DNA from: UBA7957 sp965224675
GTDB taxonomy: Bacteria > Pseudomonadota > Gammaproteobacteria > Granulosicoccales > Granulosicoccaceae
Assembly: GCA_965224675.1 (NCBI GenBank)
Contig: CBDDAA010000004.1
Coordinates: 1-64,000 of the forward strand
Length of the DNA: 64,000 nucleotides
Reading direction: 5' to 3'
The position numbers and the translations under genes are program-made. Positions 28,407 to 36,340 of this stretch are shown here, piece by piece (the first letter of the stretch is position 1; the number at the start of each line of letters is the position of its first letter). Under the pieces are notes generated by a model, which had not been told where the DNA came from, did no database searches, and saw only the letters and a list, made by a program, of their open reading frames with translations.

Positions 28407-30083
28407 ATGAACAAGAAGCTAGCAATGCCATTTGAAAGCGAAAAACAGGAACACAAACCGATGGGAGCTTATCTGCATCAAATAAAGTACACGCTCCATG
28501 TCTGTTTGTTGTTACTGATGTTGCTTGTTCCTGATTTTTTTGCCCTTGAGCCTTTAGGAAGAATTTTTTCCCAAAATTCATTTAATGTTGTGTTTATTTT
28601 TTGCTCAGGATTAATTCTATTGTTAGCCATGGTTATTTTTACTCAGCCAAGGTTATTTTTTCTATGTATGTCTCCTTTTGCATTGCTGGCATTACCCTAT
28701 GCATATGCCATTGTGTTGTTTGACAGTATTCCAGGGCGCTCATTCATACAAGTCACCCTCGGTACAACTATTCGTGAACTGCATGGTTTGATCATCTACC
28801 TTAATTGGTATTTGCTTGTTCCAATAGGTTATTTTCTGATATATATTTTTCTTGTAATGAAGCTTGACAAGCACATCAGAATTAAAAAACAGTATCGAAG
28901 AAGTGTTGTATTACTATCGTTAATTGTGTTATTGACAGGGATATTGGGAAAGCAGTTCTGGGATAAGGATGTTAAACTCGATGGTGTGATTAACGCTTCA
29001 CTTGTTGTTGACTCCTACCCTTTAGGACTGCTTATAAATCTGGTGCAACATGCTGCACATGGTAGAAGCGAAGTGATAAAGTATTCGCGATTAAATACTC
29101 AGATAAAGGATAAGTACGAGGGTAAAGAGACTGTGGTTTTGGTTATTGGTGAAAGTGTAAGAGGTGATCATCTGTCATTAAACGGCTATAGCCGTAAAAC
29201 AACACCAAAGCTTAATGTGTTACAAAGTAATTTAGTTTCATTTTCAAATGTTTCCTCTTATGCAAATAGTACTCACCAATCAGTACCACGTCTTATGACT
29301 TTTCCAAATGGAGAGAAAGGCTCGTACTCTTTGGTGCAGACATTCCAGGAAGCGGGCTATAATACAGCTTGGATATCCAATCAAATATCTGAAATATACC
29401 GCCCAAATGCGAATTATGAAGAGTTTTCGGAAAGCACCTGGGCAGATCTTTTCAGGAAAGACGAAGACATGTTGCCCACAATTCAGGGCGTAATCAATCA
29501 ACATGGTAATAAACAATTTATTGTGGTGCATATGCTTGGCAGTCACATGGATTATGATGCCCGGTATACTTTATCTGATTCTATCTTTTTTCCGAGATAC
29601 TCAGATGTTAATTCTACAATTAATTCCGATGTGTCCAGAACTGCATTAGTTAACTCCTACGATAACTCAATTGTTGCAATGGATAGTTTTTTGTCCAGGC
29701 TAATCGGAATTCTGGAGGAATATGGTGGCCGTTCCACATTAATTTTTACTTCTGATCATGGTGAGAATCTGTTTGATGATTCGAGGAATCTATTTATGCA
29801 TTCGTCTCCGGTACCAAGCCGATACGAGGTAGAGGTGCCACTTATAATCTGGTGCGGAGCAGCGTGCCTGCGTACTAGTCCTGACTTACTGACAATGCTT
29901 GATTCGAACAAGCATGAAAAAGTATCTCACCGAAATATATTTTTCTCGATTTTGGACATCGCTGGCTTTCAGGTTCTACCTGAACACAAATCACTAAGCC
30001 TGCTTGGAAATACTTTTGTGACAGAACCAAGATGGGTGTATCCGGTTCCCAGTCAGAAGCTTCGCGTTTCTGAGTTAGACTGA
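28407..30083 (+). CDS. Phosphoethanolamine transferase-like (EptA-type) membrane enzyme
   Basis: 558 residues with about five N-terminal transmembrane helices and a periplasmic sulfatase/alkaline-phosphatase fold domain. The domain begins at VVLVIGESVRGDHLSLNGYSR (about 242-262; metal ligand Glu), continues with the nucleophile region NSTHQSVPRLM (Thr near 291), AMDSFLSRL, and ends with the intact metal motif FTSDHGENL (near 448). This is the pattern of enzymes that move phosphoethanolamine to lipid A, sugars or pilin. It lacks several cysteines common in EptA. It is divergent from the pilin/lipoprotein unit and convergent with pilR, so pilin or lipid A could be the target; that is inference. 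Confidence 0.78.
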   Translation: MNKKLAMPFESEKQEHKPMGAYLHQIKYTLHVCLLLLMLLVPDFFALEPLGRIFSQNSFNVVFIFCSGLILLLAMVIFTQPRLFFLCMSPFALLALPYAYAIVLFDSIPGRSFIQVTLGTTIRELHGLIIYLNWYLLVPIGYFLIYIFLVMKLDKHIRIKKQYRRSVVLLSLIVLLTGILGKQFWDKDVKLDGVINASLVVDSYPLGLLINLVQHAAHGRSEVIKYSRLNTQIKDKYEGKETVVLVIGESVRGDHLSLNGYSRKTTPKLNVLQSNLVSFSNVSSYANSTHQSVPRLMTFPNGEKGSYSLVQTFQEAGYNTAWISNQISEIYRPNANYEEFSESTWADLFRKDEDMLPTIQGVINQHGNKQFIVVHMLGSHMDYDARYTLSDSIFFPRYSDVNSTINSDVSRTALVNSYDNSIVAMDSFLSRLIGILEEYGGRSTLIFTSDHGENLFDDSRNLFMHSSPVPSRYEVEVPLIIWCGAACLRTSPDLLTMLDSNKHEKVSHRNIFFSILDIAGFQVLPEHKSLSLLGNTFVTEPRWVYPVPSQKLRVSELD

Positions 30084-30180
30084 AAAAATATAATCGCTAA
30101 TTGCTGTTTTATACGCTGAATTATTCTTGATCGCAGGGACACAATTATTAAAGTCTATTGATCAGGTCTTCGTTACGGAC

Positions 30181-31560
30181 TCAGGTATTAATATTCATCT
30201 TTTGTAACCTATAGCGCAATTGCCTATAGCTTATGCCCAGAATACTGGCTGCTTCCTTGCGGTTCCAATGTGTTTTATCCAATGCTTCGAGAATCAGTTG
30301 GGTTTCAAACTCTTTCAGATTACTATCCTGATCAAGATTCGAAGGAGTCGCAACGCTTTCAGATCTGTTTTGTTCTGGTAAAAACAAATCAGCCTGTTGC
30401 AAAGTATCACCATCGGCCAAAGTTATTGCGCGTTCCAGAATATTCTCCAATTCTCTGACATTGCCAGGAAAGTGGTATTTTTCAAGTGCCTTTAGAGCCT
30501 CATCAGATAAAGGATAAGGTTTTTCGTCGCTACAGGCGTGTGCAAGTTTTTTCAGAATACAGTTTGCCAATAGTGCAATGTCTCCCGATCGATGACGTAA
30601 TGCGGGTACAGTGACACCGATGACGTTCAGGCGATAGAGCAGATCATGTCGGAATCGTGAATGCTCAACTTCCAGCTCCAGATCTTTGTAGCTGGCACTT
30701 ATTATGCGGACATTAATTGGAATTTCACGATTCTCGCCCACAGGTTTCACGGCTTTTTCCTGAATCACACGCAGTAGCTTAACCTGCATGAACAAAGGCA
30801 GCTCCGCTACTTCATCAAGGAATAAGGTTCCATCTTCTGCCGCTTGAAATAAACCAAGCTTGTCTTCTGTAGCGCCGGTAAAGCTGCCTTTCTTATGCCC
30901 AAAAAACTCACTTTCCATCAATTCTGTCGGTATGGCACCACAGTTGATTGGAATAAAGGGTTTTTCGGCTCCTGGACCCGATTGGTGAATCAGCTTTGCA
31001 ACCAGCTCCTTACCTGTTCCAGATTCACCGTTAATTAAAACAGGTGCCATGCTTTTTGCCAGTTTTCGGATCATTGATTTGAGCCGGCGCATAGACTGAG
31101 AATTCCCCAGTAACTGTGCATCTATTTCGTTTGAAGTTTTCTTTGTCTCTCCTGTTGTTAATCGAGCAGGCTCAGTGGCTGATGTATCAATGCGTGTTGA
31201 CTTCGCTGCCGCTTCAATGAGCTTCCGTAACAGTTTTATGTCTACCGGCTTGGAAACAAAATCGAAGGCACCTTTTTTCATTGCTGTAACAGCGGCATCC
31301 ATATTACCGTGTGCGGTAATCACTGCGACCGGAATGTCGGGGTAGGCTTTTTGCATATAATCAATAAAGTCAACGCCATTTCCGTCAGGAAGGCGCATGT
31401 CTGTAAGGCAAACATTTACCGGGTAATTTGCGAGTACATTGCGTGCATCACTTAGATTGGCAGCGGTTAGGCATTCAAGTCCGAGGCGTGATACGGTGAT
31501 GGATACCAACTCTCTAATATCCGGTTCGTCGTCAATAATAAGTGCGGTTTGAGTGCTCAT
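30181..31560 (-). CDS. pilR: NtrC-family response regulator PilR
   Basis: Sigma-54-dependent activator of pilin transcription. The receiver domain has the acidic pair DDEPD (residues 10-14) and phospho-acceptor Asp in CLTDMRLPDG (near 54). The AAA+ domain has Walker A GESGTGKE (near 178), the sigma-54 contact loop GSFTGA (near 226) and a Walker B-like DGTLFLDEV (near 242). A Fis-type helix-turn-helix ends the protein (WNRKEAASILGISYRQLRYRLQK). Length 459 residues. It sits three bases after pilS, the expected kinase-regulator pair. Confidence 0.94.
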   Translation of the reverse strand: MSTQTALIIDDEPDIRELVSITVSRLGLECLTAANLSDARNVLANYPVNVCLTDMRLPDGNGVDFIDYMQKAYPDIPVAVITAHGNMDAAVTAMKKGAFDFVSKPVDIKLLRKLIEAAAKSTRIDTSATEPARLTTGETKKTSNEIDAQLLGNSQSMRRLKSMIRKLAKSMAPVLINGESGTGKELVAKLIHQSGPGAEKPFIPINCGAIPTELMESEFFGHKKGSFTGATEDKLGLFQAAEDGTLFLDEVAELPLFMQVKLLRVIQEKAVKPVGENREIPINVRIISASYKDLELEVEHSRFRHDLLYRLNVIGVTVPALRHRSGDIALLANCILKKLAHACSDEKPYPLSDEALKALEKYHFPGNVRELENILERAITLADGDTLQQADLFLPEQNRSESVATPSNLDQDSNLKEFETQLILEALDKTHWNRKEAASILGISYRQLRYRLQKMNINT

Positions 31561-31563
31561 TTT

Positions 31564-33174
31564 TTATACGCTTACTGATCCTATCTGAATTTTAAAGCAA
31601 GCACCGGATTTCTGTGGTATCAGGCTTATAGTTGCGTTGTTAATCTCGCAAAGCTCTCTGGTAATAAACAAGCCCAATCCCGTACCTTTTTGATCGCTTG
31701 TGGTAAATGGTTCAAATATCTCATCAATAATTTCATTTTTCACACCGAAACCGTTGTCACAAACCTCAATGCTTGTTACCTCCTGGTCTTTAGATAATCT
31801 GGAGGTAATCTCTATTTCCAGATCTTTCTTGTTATAATTGTGTGCTATCGCGTTAACACAGAGTCCTAATAAAATTTGTTCCAAATGTGATTTGTCAAAT
31901 CTGATGTTTGCTGCAAGATGACCCTGGTATGTCAGTTTCGCAAACGCATGCTGATGTTGCTCTGCAAAACGTGAACAAAATGCAGGCAGATATTCATTTA
32001 AATCAATAAGCTCTGGATTATTTTTTTTCCGTCTGGACAACTGAAGAATATCCTCAATGATCCGATTTATCCTCCAGCAATGTCGTTCTGCAATGGTTAA
32101 CAAGTGTTTATCGTTAGCTGCCAATGCTTCGTTTTCCAGGACCAATTGCACGGAGTTGCTGATTGCTCCCAGCGGATTACGGATTTCATGCGCAATACTC
32201 GCTGAAAGACGACCCAATGATGCCAACTTCAATTGCTGTACCTGTTGCGCCACAAGGCTATAGTCCTCAATGCTTATCAGCGTTCTATTATTCCCAAGCC
32301 GACTGAAGTGAGGCAATATGTCGGTTCCGCTTCCCGGGTTTCTGAATGCAGTTGTTCCTGCATAAGGTGATGCCCTCCAGCTTGAAAAAGCGAGAGTTAA
32401 CTCCTGCCCCAGTTTTGACAGATGGGTGTTTTGTGCGATTTCACTCAAACCGAGTAATATGATTGCACTGTCGTTAATCAATTGAATACGCCACTTTGCA
32501 TCAACGACAATTATTCCAGAATCCATCTGCTGGATTATTCTCTGGTTCAGCTCTTGAACTCTATCTACGTTTTCCAGTAGTTGATCGCGGTCCGCTTGAT
32601 TAGGGAATCTTTTTTGGATAACAACGGATGTAATATAAGCTACGGCGAAGAGAGATATACCCGCGAATCCGGTTTTTATCAGACTTGTGTCAGTTTGTTT
32701 TAGTAACAGATTTGTATAAACTTCCTGTGCCATTATCGCCATAGTTGCAATTGCAGCGAATAAAAATGTATATCGTGCAATAGTAAATATTCCGATGATT
32801 GCAATATTGGCTACTAATAGTATTTCCAGACCGCTTTGAATACCGCCGCTGGCGTAGGTAAATAGTGTGATACAAACAATATCGATATAAGCCTGGAAGT
32901 AAAACTGAGTGTCATGACCCGGACGCTTGATCCGGATCAAGTGATTAAAAATCACACCAGCAATTAAATAACTGATCAGTGTGGCATGGAATAAATTTGT
33001 ATTGCTTTGCCCCAGAACCGTCGGGTTTGCGGGCAGATAAAACAGCGCGGTAATACAGATAAGCAACAACAGCCTATAATTGCTGAGTAACCGCAAGGCA
33101 TACCAGTCCGACACAGTTTTAGTATCAGACGACAAATCGGTGTAGCCGTGTTTTTCGTTTATGCTTAGTTTCAT
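31564..33174 (-). CDS. pilS: Sensor histidine kinase PilS
   Basis: Inner-membrane kinase of the PilSR system, which in related bacteria senses pilin in the membrane. About six transmembrane helices occupy residues 30-195, followed by a PAS-like region (about 205-310), the dimerisation box with the phosphorylated His in SIAHEIRNPLGAISNSVQLV (near 335) and a HATPase domain with the N box and GTGLGLFITRELC (near 507). Length 536 residues. It is the first gene of the pilS-pilR pair and lies 375 bases from bamD in a gap without genes. Confidence 0.92.
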   Translation of the reverse strand: MKLSINEKHGYTDLSSDTKTVSDWYALRLLSNYRLLLLICITALFYLPANPTVLGQSNTNLFHATLISYLIAGVIFNHLIRIKRPGHDTQFYFQAYIDIVCITLFTYASGGIQSGLEILLVANIAIIGIFTIARYTFLFAAIATMAIMAQEVYTNLLLKQTDTSLIKTGFAGISLFAVAYITSVVIQKRFPNQADRDQLLENVDRVQELNQRIIQQMDSGIIVVDAKWRIQLINDSAIILLGLSEIAQNTHLSKLGQELTLAFSSWRASPYAGTTAFRNPGSGTDILPHFSRLGNNRTLISIEDYSLVAQQVQQLKLASLGRLSASIAHEIRNPLGAISNSVQLVLENEALAANDKHLLTIAERHCWRINRIIEDILQLSRRKKNNPELIDLNEYLPAFCSRFAEQHQHAFAKLTYQGHLAANIRFDKSHLEQILLGLCVNAIAHNYNKKDLEIEITSRLSKDQEVTSIEVCDNGFGVKNEIIDEIFEPFTTSDQKGTGLGLFITRELCEINNATISLIPQKSGACFKIQIGSVSV

Positions 33175-33549
33175 ATCCTGGAGAAATCAGCACCTGCGCT
33201 GTTCAATATCTATTGAGTTCGTCACGCCATTCATTTGATAGATACAGAATCACTGGGTCTGGACGGAAACTTTCGATAAAGATCAAATTTTGGGCTTTAG
33301 TGCATGCCTAAAACGACATGGCTACTTATACGCCCTTTCTTTGATTTCTAAACGGTGACCTGGCTCTGTAAACACCACACGAACGCATACTCCAGAGATT
33401 AGCAATAATTAATCCAGCACAAGGGGAATTGGCGATTGGGTTGCTAGATCCAAGTCTGTATTTGAATCAGCATCTAGGAGGAATTTTACTTATCAGGACA
33501 CAATTATCCCGATAATTCAGCTCAAATGGCAGGTTTTATAAAAGGTGTG
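33175..33549. other. Gene-free gap between pilS and bamD
   Basis: 375 bases upstream of pilS and downstream of bamD, both on the minus strand. It has no credible open frame, no clear terminator and no recognised RNA gene. It should contain the pilS promoter; I see no convincing -10/-35 pair to name. Confidence 0.5.
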
Positions 33550-34344
33550 TCAAAAATTGGACAAATTATCGTTGCGCCTGTTTTCTTTGTCCAGGAGTTC
33601 ATGATCAGGATCGTTTAAGGCCAGAATTTCAAGTGTTTCTCTTGCAAGCTGATCTTTGCCCATGGCGGTATAGGCTTTGACCATAAGTGCCAACGCATCC
33701 GCTGTGTGGGGGGTTTTATCAAAATGCTCAAGTAAATATTTCACACGATTAACAGAGGCGATCATCGCGCCCCGGTGATAGTAATACTCAGCCGTGATCA
33801 ATTCATGCCTGGCCATTTCGTTGCGTAAAAACACCATGCGCTGTTTGGCATCTTCTATGTAGCTGCTGTCTGGAAACCGTCGAATGAGTGTTTCAAAATT
33901 GGCAAACGCTGTGCGTAGCCAATTTTGATCAACGTGGGACAATTCTCGGGGAAATAACCGTTCCAGAGTCGATTGACCACGGGAAAAATTACTAAGCCCC
34001 TTCAAATAATAGGCATAATCGACGCTTTTATTGCGTGGATGAAGCTTAATAAACTGATCAGCGGCTGCTACAGCGTTGTCGAATTCGTCTTGCTTGAAAT
34101 ACGAATAGGCTATATCCAATTGGGCCTGCTGTGTATGTTCACCAAACGGATATCGTGATTCCAATGTTTCGAATAGCTCAACAGCGGACGAATAGGCTTT
34201 TATATCAAGTTTATGCTTGGCTTCCTTATATAATCGCTCGTCGCTCCAATCTCTGGTTGGATCTTCTTCTTTAACTTCGTGGTTGGAACATGCGCTCATC
34301 ACAAAGAGAGTAGCCATCGCCATTAAGGTGCATTTTATACGCAT
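33550..34344 (-). CDS. bamD: Outer-membrane assembly lipoprotein BamD (ComL)
   Basis: Essential lipoprotein of the BAM complex that inserts beta-barrel proteins in the outer membrane. The signal peptide ends in the lipobox MSAC (Cys at residue 19). TPR repeats follow, starting at RLYKEAKHKLDIKAYSSAVELFETLESRYPFGE-type sequence (about 37-70), then AQLDIAYSYFK (near 79) and VDYAYYLKGLSN (near 109). Length 264 residues, typical. It is divergent from rluD, the common arrangement bamD-rluD-pgeF-clpB in Gammaproteobacteria. Confidence 0.95.
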   Translation of the reverse strand: MRIKCTLMAMATLFVMSACSNHEVKEEDPTRDWSDERLYKEAKHKLDIKAYSSAVELFETLESRYPFGEHTQQAQLDIAYSYFKQDEFDNAVAAADQFIKLHPRNKSVDYAYYLKGLSNFSRGQSTLERLFPRELSHVDQNWLRTAFANFETLIRRFPDSSYIEDAKQRMVFLRNEMARHELITAEYYYHRGAMIASVNRVKYLLEHFDKTPHTADALALMVKAYTAMGKDQLARETLEILALNDPDHELLDKENRRNDNLSNF

Positions 34345-34455
34345 TATTTCAGATTATTAAAAACCGATGCCGAGTATATCAACTTTGCCGCAGTATAATT
34401 CGATATCGCTGTTAAAATTGAGAAATATTTAAAATTTAAGCCCAGGGGCGAGACT

Positions 34456-35418
34456 GTGATTGAAGATCTTAATTTAGTCGAATGCGTACCAGAGCAATTG
34501 GCGGGAATGCGACTGGATCAAATATTGAGCGAATTATTTCCGCATTATTCCCGTGCTCGTCTACAGCGCTGGAACAAAAAAGGCTGGATTCGTGTGAATG
34601 GCGATTTGCTACCGGGTAAACGCAGGTTGGCAGGTGGCGAAAAGGTAGTCATGTGTGTGAAGGTGGATAATTCAGTTGATGAATTAAAGGCTGAGCCAAT
34701 TGCGCTTAATATTGTCTATCAGGATGAAGAGATTCTTGTCATTAATAAACCAGCGGGGCTTGTTATGCACCCTGGCGCAGGCAATTGGAGTGGAACAGTG
34801 CAGAATGGGCTTCTACACCTGGATGCCTCGCTTGCCCAGGTCCCACGTGCGGGCATCGTTCATCGATTGGATAAGGATACAACCGGCCTTTTTGTAGTTG
34901 CACGAACATTACGTGCACATAAGTCATTGGTAGAACAACTGCAAGAACACAGGGTGGCACGAAATTATTTAGCTATTGTAAACAGAGTGCTGATTAGTGG
35001 TGGTACAGTCAACTTGCCAATCGGCCGGCATAGTCGGGATCGAAAACGAATGGCGGTACAAGAGTCTGGTAAAGTCGCAGTAACCCACTACCGCTTGGCT
35101 GAGAAATTCCGCATGCACACATTGCTGTCGGTGCAATTGGAAACGGGCAGAACCCACCAAATTCGAGTGCATATGGCACATATCAACCATCCATTGCTGG
35201 GAGACCGAACTTACGGTGGTCGGCCCAAATTTCCGCCAAAATGTACACAAACGCTACGCGATCAAATCAGTGATTTCAGACGTCAGGCATTGCATGCCCG
35301 GCGTCTGACATTACAGCATCCAACTACGGGTGAGCAGCTCAGCTGGCAAGTGGATTTACCCGATGATATGCAATCCATGTTGACCCTCTTACGTGAGGAT
35401 AACCAGCAATATGTCTGA
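34456..35418 (+). CDS. rluD: 23S rRNA pseudouridine(1911/1915/1917) synthase RluD
   Basis: Makes three pseudouridines in helix 69 of 23S rRNA. A GTG start with a gggcgag site upstream gives a normal N-terminus. An S4 RNA-binding domain occupies about residues 17-75 (RLDQILSELFPHYSRARLQRW), then the catalytic domain with HRLDKDTTGLFVVAR (catalytic Asp near 141) and LETGRTHQIRVHMAHINHPLLGD (near 231-253). Length 320 residues. Its stop overlaps the pgeF start by 8 bases. Confidence 0.96.
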   Translation: MIEDLNLVECVPEQLAGMRLDQILSELFPHYSRARLQRWNKKGWIRVNGDLLPGKRRLAGGEKVVMCVKVDNSVDELKAEPIALNIVYQDEEILVINKPAGLVMHPGAGNWSGTVQNGLLHLDASLAQVPRAGIVHRLDKDTTGLFVVARTLRAHKSLVEQLQEHRVARNYLAIVNRVLISGGTVNLPIGRHSRDRKRMAVQESGKVAVTHYRLAEKFRMHTLLSVQLETGRTHQIRVHMAHINHPLLGDRTYGGRPKFPPKCTQTLRDQISDFRRQALHARRLTLQHPTTGEQLSWQVDLPDDMQSMLTLLREDNQQYV

Positions 35419-36154
35419 AAAGTATTTACCTGCCGAGTGGCCTGTTCCAGCTTGGGTTCGAGCTTGGCAAACCACTCGTGCAGAGGGATTTAGCCATGGT
35501 GATTACGCTGGACTCAATTTGAGCATCGGTGTAGGTGATGAATTAGCCGCTGTGCAGAAAAACCGTAAATTGCTACAGCAAGGGCTTAATCTTCCAGATG
35601 CATTAGAATGGATACATTTGGTTCATGGCAATCGAGTTGTTGATATTGCCTGTAAAAACGGCCTGGAAGATGCTGATGCGCTTTACACAAACCTGTGCGA
35701 CCGGGTTTTGATTATACCTACTGCTGATTGTATGCCGGTTTTATTTTGCTCCAAACAAGGCGATGAGATTGCTGCGGCCCATGCAGGGTGGCGCGGATTA
35801 TCGGCAGGAATTTTAGAAAACACGTTATCAAAATTTACCTGCTCTGCTGAGGATGTAACAGTTTGGTTAGGCCCTGCCATAGGGGCAAAGAATTTTGAAG
35901 TGGGTGAGGATGTTCTGGAAGCATTCCAAAATAGTCATCCTGCGAGCGAAGGGGCATTTTTCAAGACCAAAAAACCAGGCAAGTACCTGGCGGATATAAT
36001 CAGTCTGGCAAGGTTGGCTTTAACACGAGCAGGCGTGCGCAATATTAGCGGTGGAAATTACTGTACATTTGAGGATAAGCGTTTTTTTTCTTATCGCCGA
36101 CAAGGTAAAAAAAGTGGTCGTATGGCAAGTTTAATTTGGATAAAGGGTTCCTAA
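35411..36154 (+). CDS. pgeF: Peptidoglycan editing factor PgeF (YfiH, laccase-domain)
   Basis: Multicopper-oxidase-like fold protein of the YfiH/DUF152 family. Work on the family reports purine nucleoside phosphorylase activity and a role in keeping L-Ser out of the muropeptide. The metal-binding signature is present: VHGNRV (His near residue 76), TADCMPVLF (Cys near 109) and AAHAGWRGLSAGIL (His near 127). The start at 35411, overlapping the rluD stop (atgtctga), is chosen over an upstream in-frame codon. Length 247 residues. Confidence 0.92.
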   Translation: MSEKYLPAEWPVPAWVRAWQTTRAEGFSHGDYAGLNLSIGVGDELAAVQKNRKLLQQGLNLPDALEWIHLVHGNRVVDIACKNGLEDADALYTNLCDRVLIIPTADCMPVLFCSKQGDEIAAAHAGWRGLSAGILENTLSKFTCSAEDVTVWLGPAIGAKNFEVGEDVLEAFQNSHPASEGAFFKTKKPGKYLADIISLARLALTRAGVRNISGGNYCTFEDKRFFSYRRQGKKSGRMASLIWIKGS

Positions 36155-36168
36155 AGTGCATTTAATTC

Positions 36169-36191
36169 CGAGCAAATGCAATGATTGCTCG
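36169..36191 (+). terminator. Hairpin after pgeF
   Basis: Inverted repeat cgagcaa / ttgctcg around a 9-base loop, 15 bases after the pgeF stop. No T run follows, so it is at best a weak or factor-assisted terminator insulating clpB. Confidence 0.35.
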
Positions 36192-36272
36192 AATATCAAA
36201 GTCACAAGAAATCAACCGGAAAAGTCATGTTTGAACACGTGATCCTGGGTCCACTATTTATCGCACATTTTG

Positions 36273-36301
36273 CTTGAAATCAGCAAAGAAAATCCCCATC
36301 T
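36273..36301 (+). promoter_or_regulatory. Sigma-32 heat-shock promoter of clpB
   Basis: Perfect match to the RpoH consensus: -35 cttgaaa at 36273-36279, a 14-base spacer, and -10 ccccatct at 36294-36301. It lies about 40 bases upstream of the clpB start and predicts transcription from near 36308 under heat-shock control. Confidence 0.9.
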
Positions 36302-36340
36302 ATAGAGTATTAGTTAATAAACAATTTATAGGTGCTTGCC

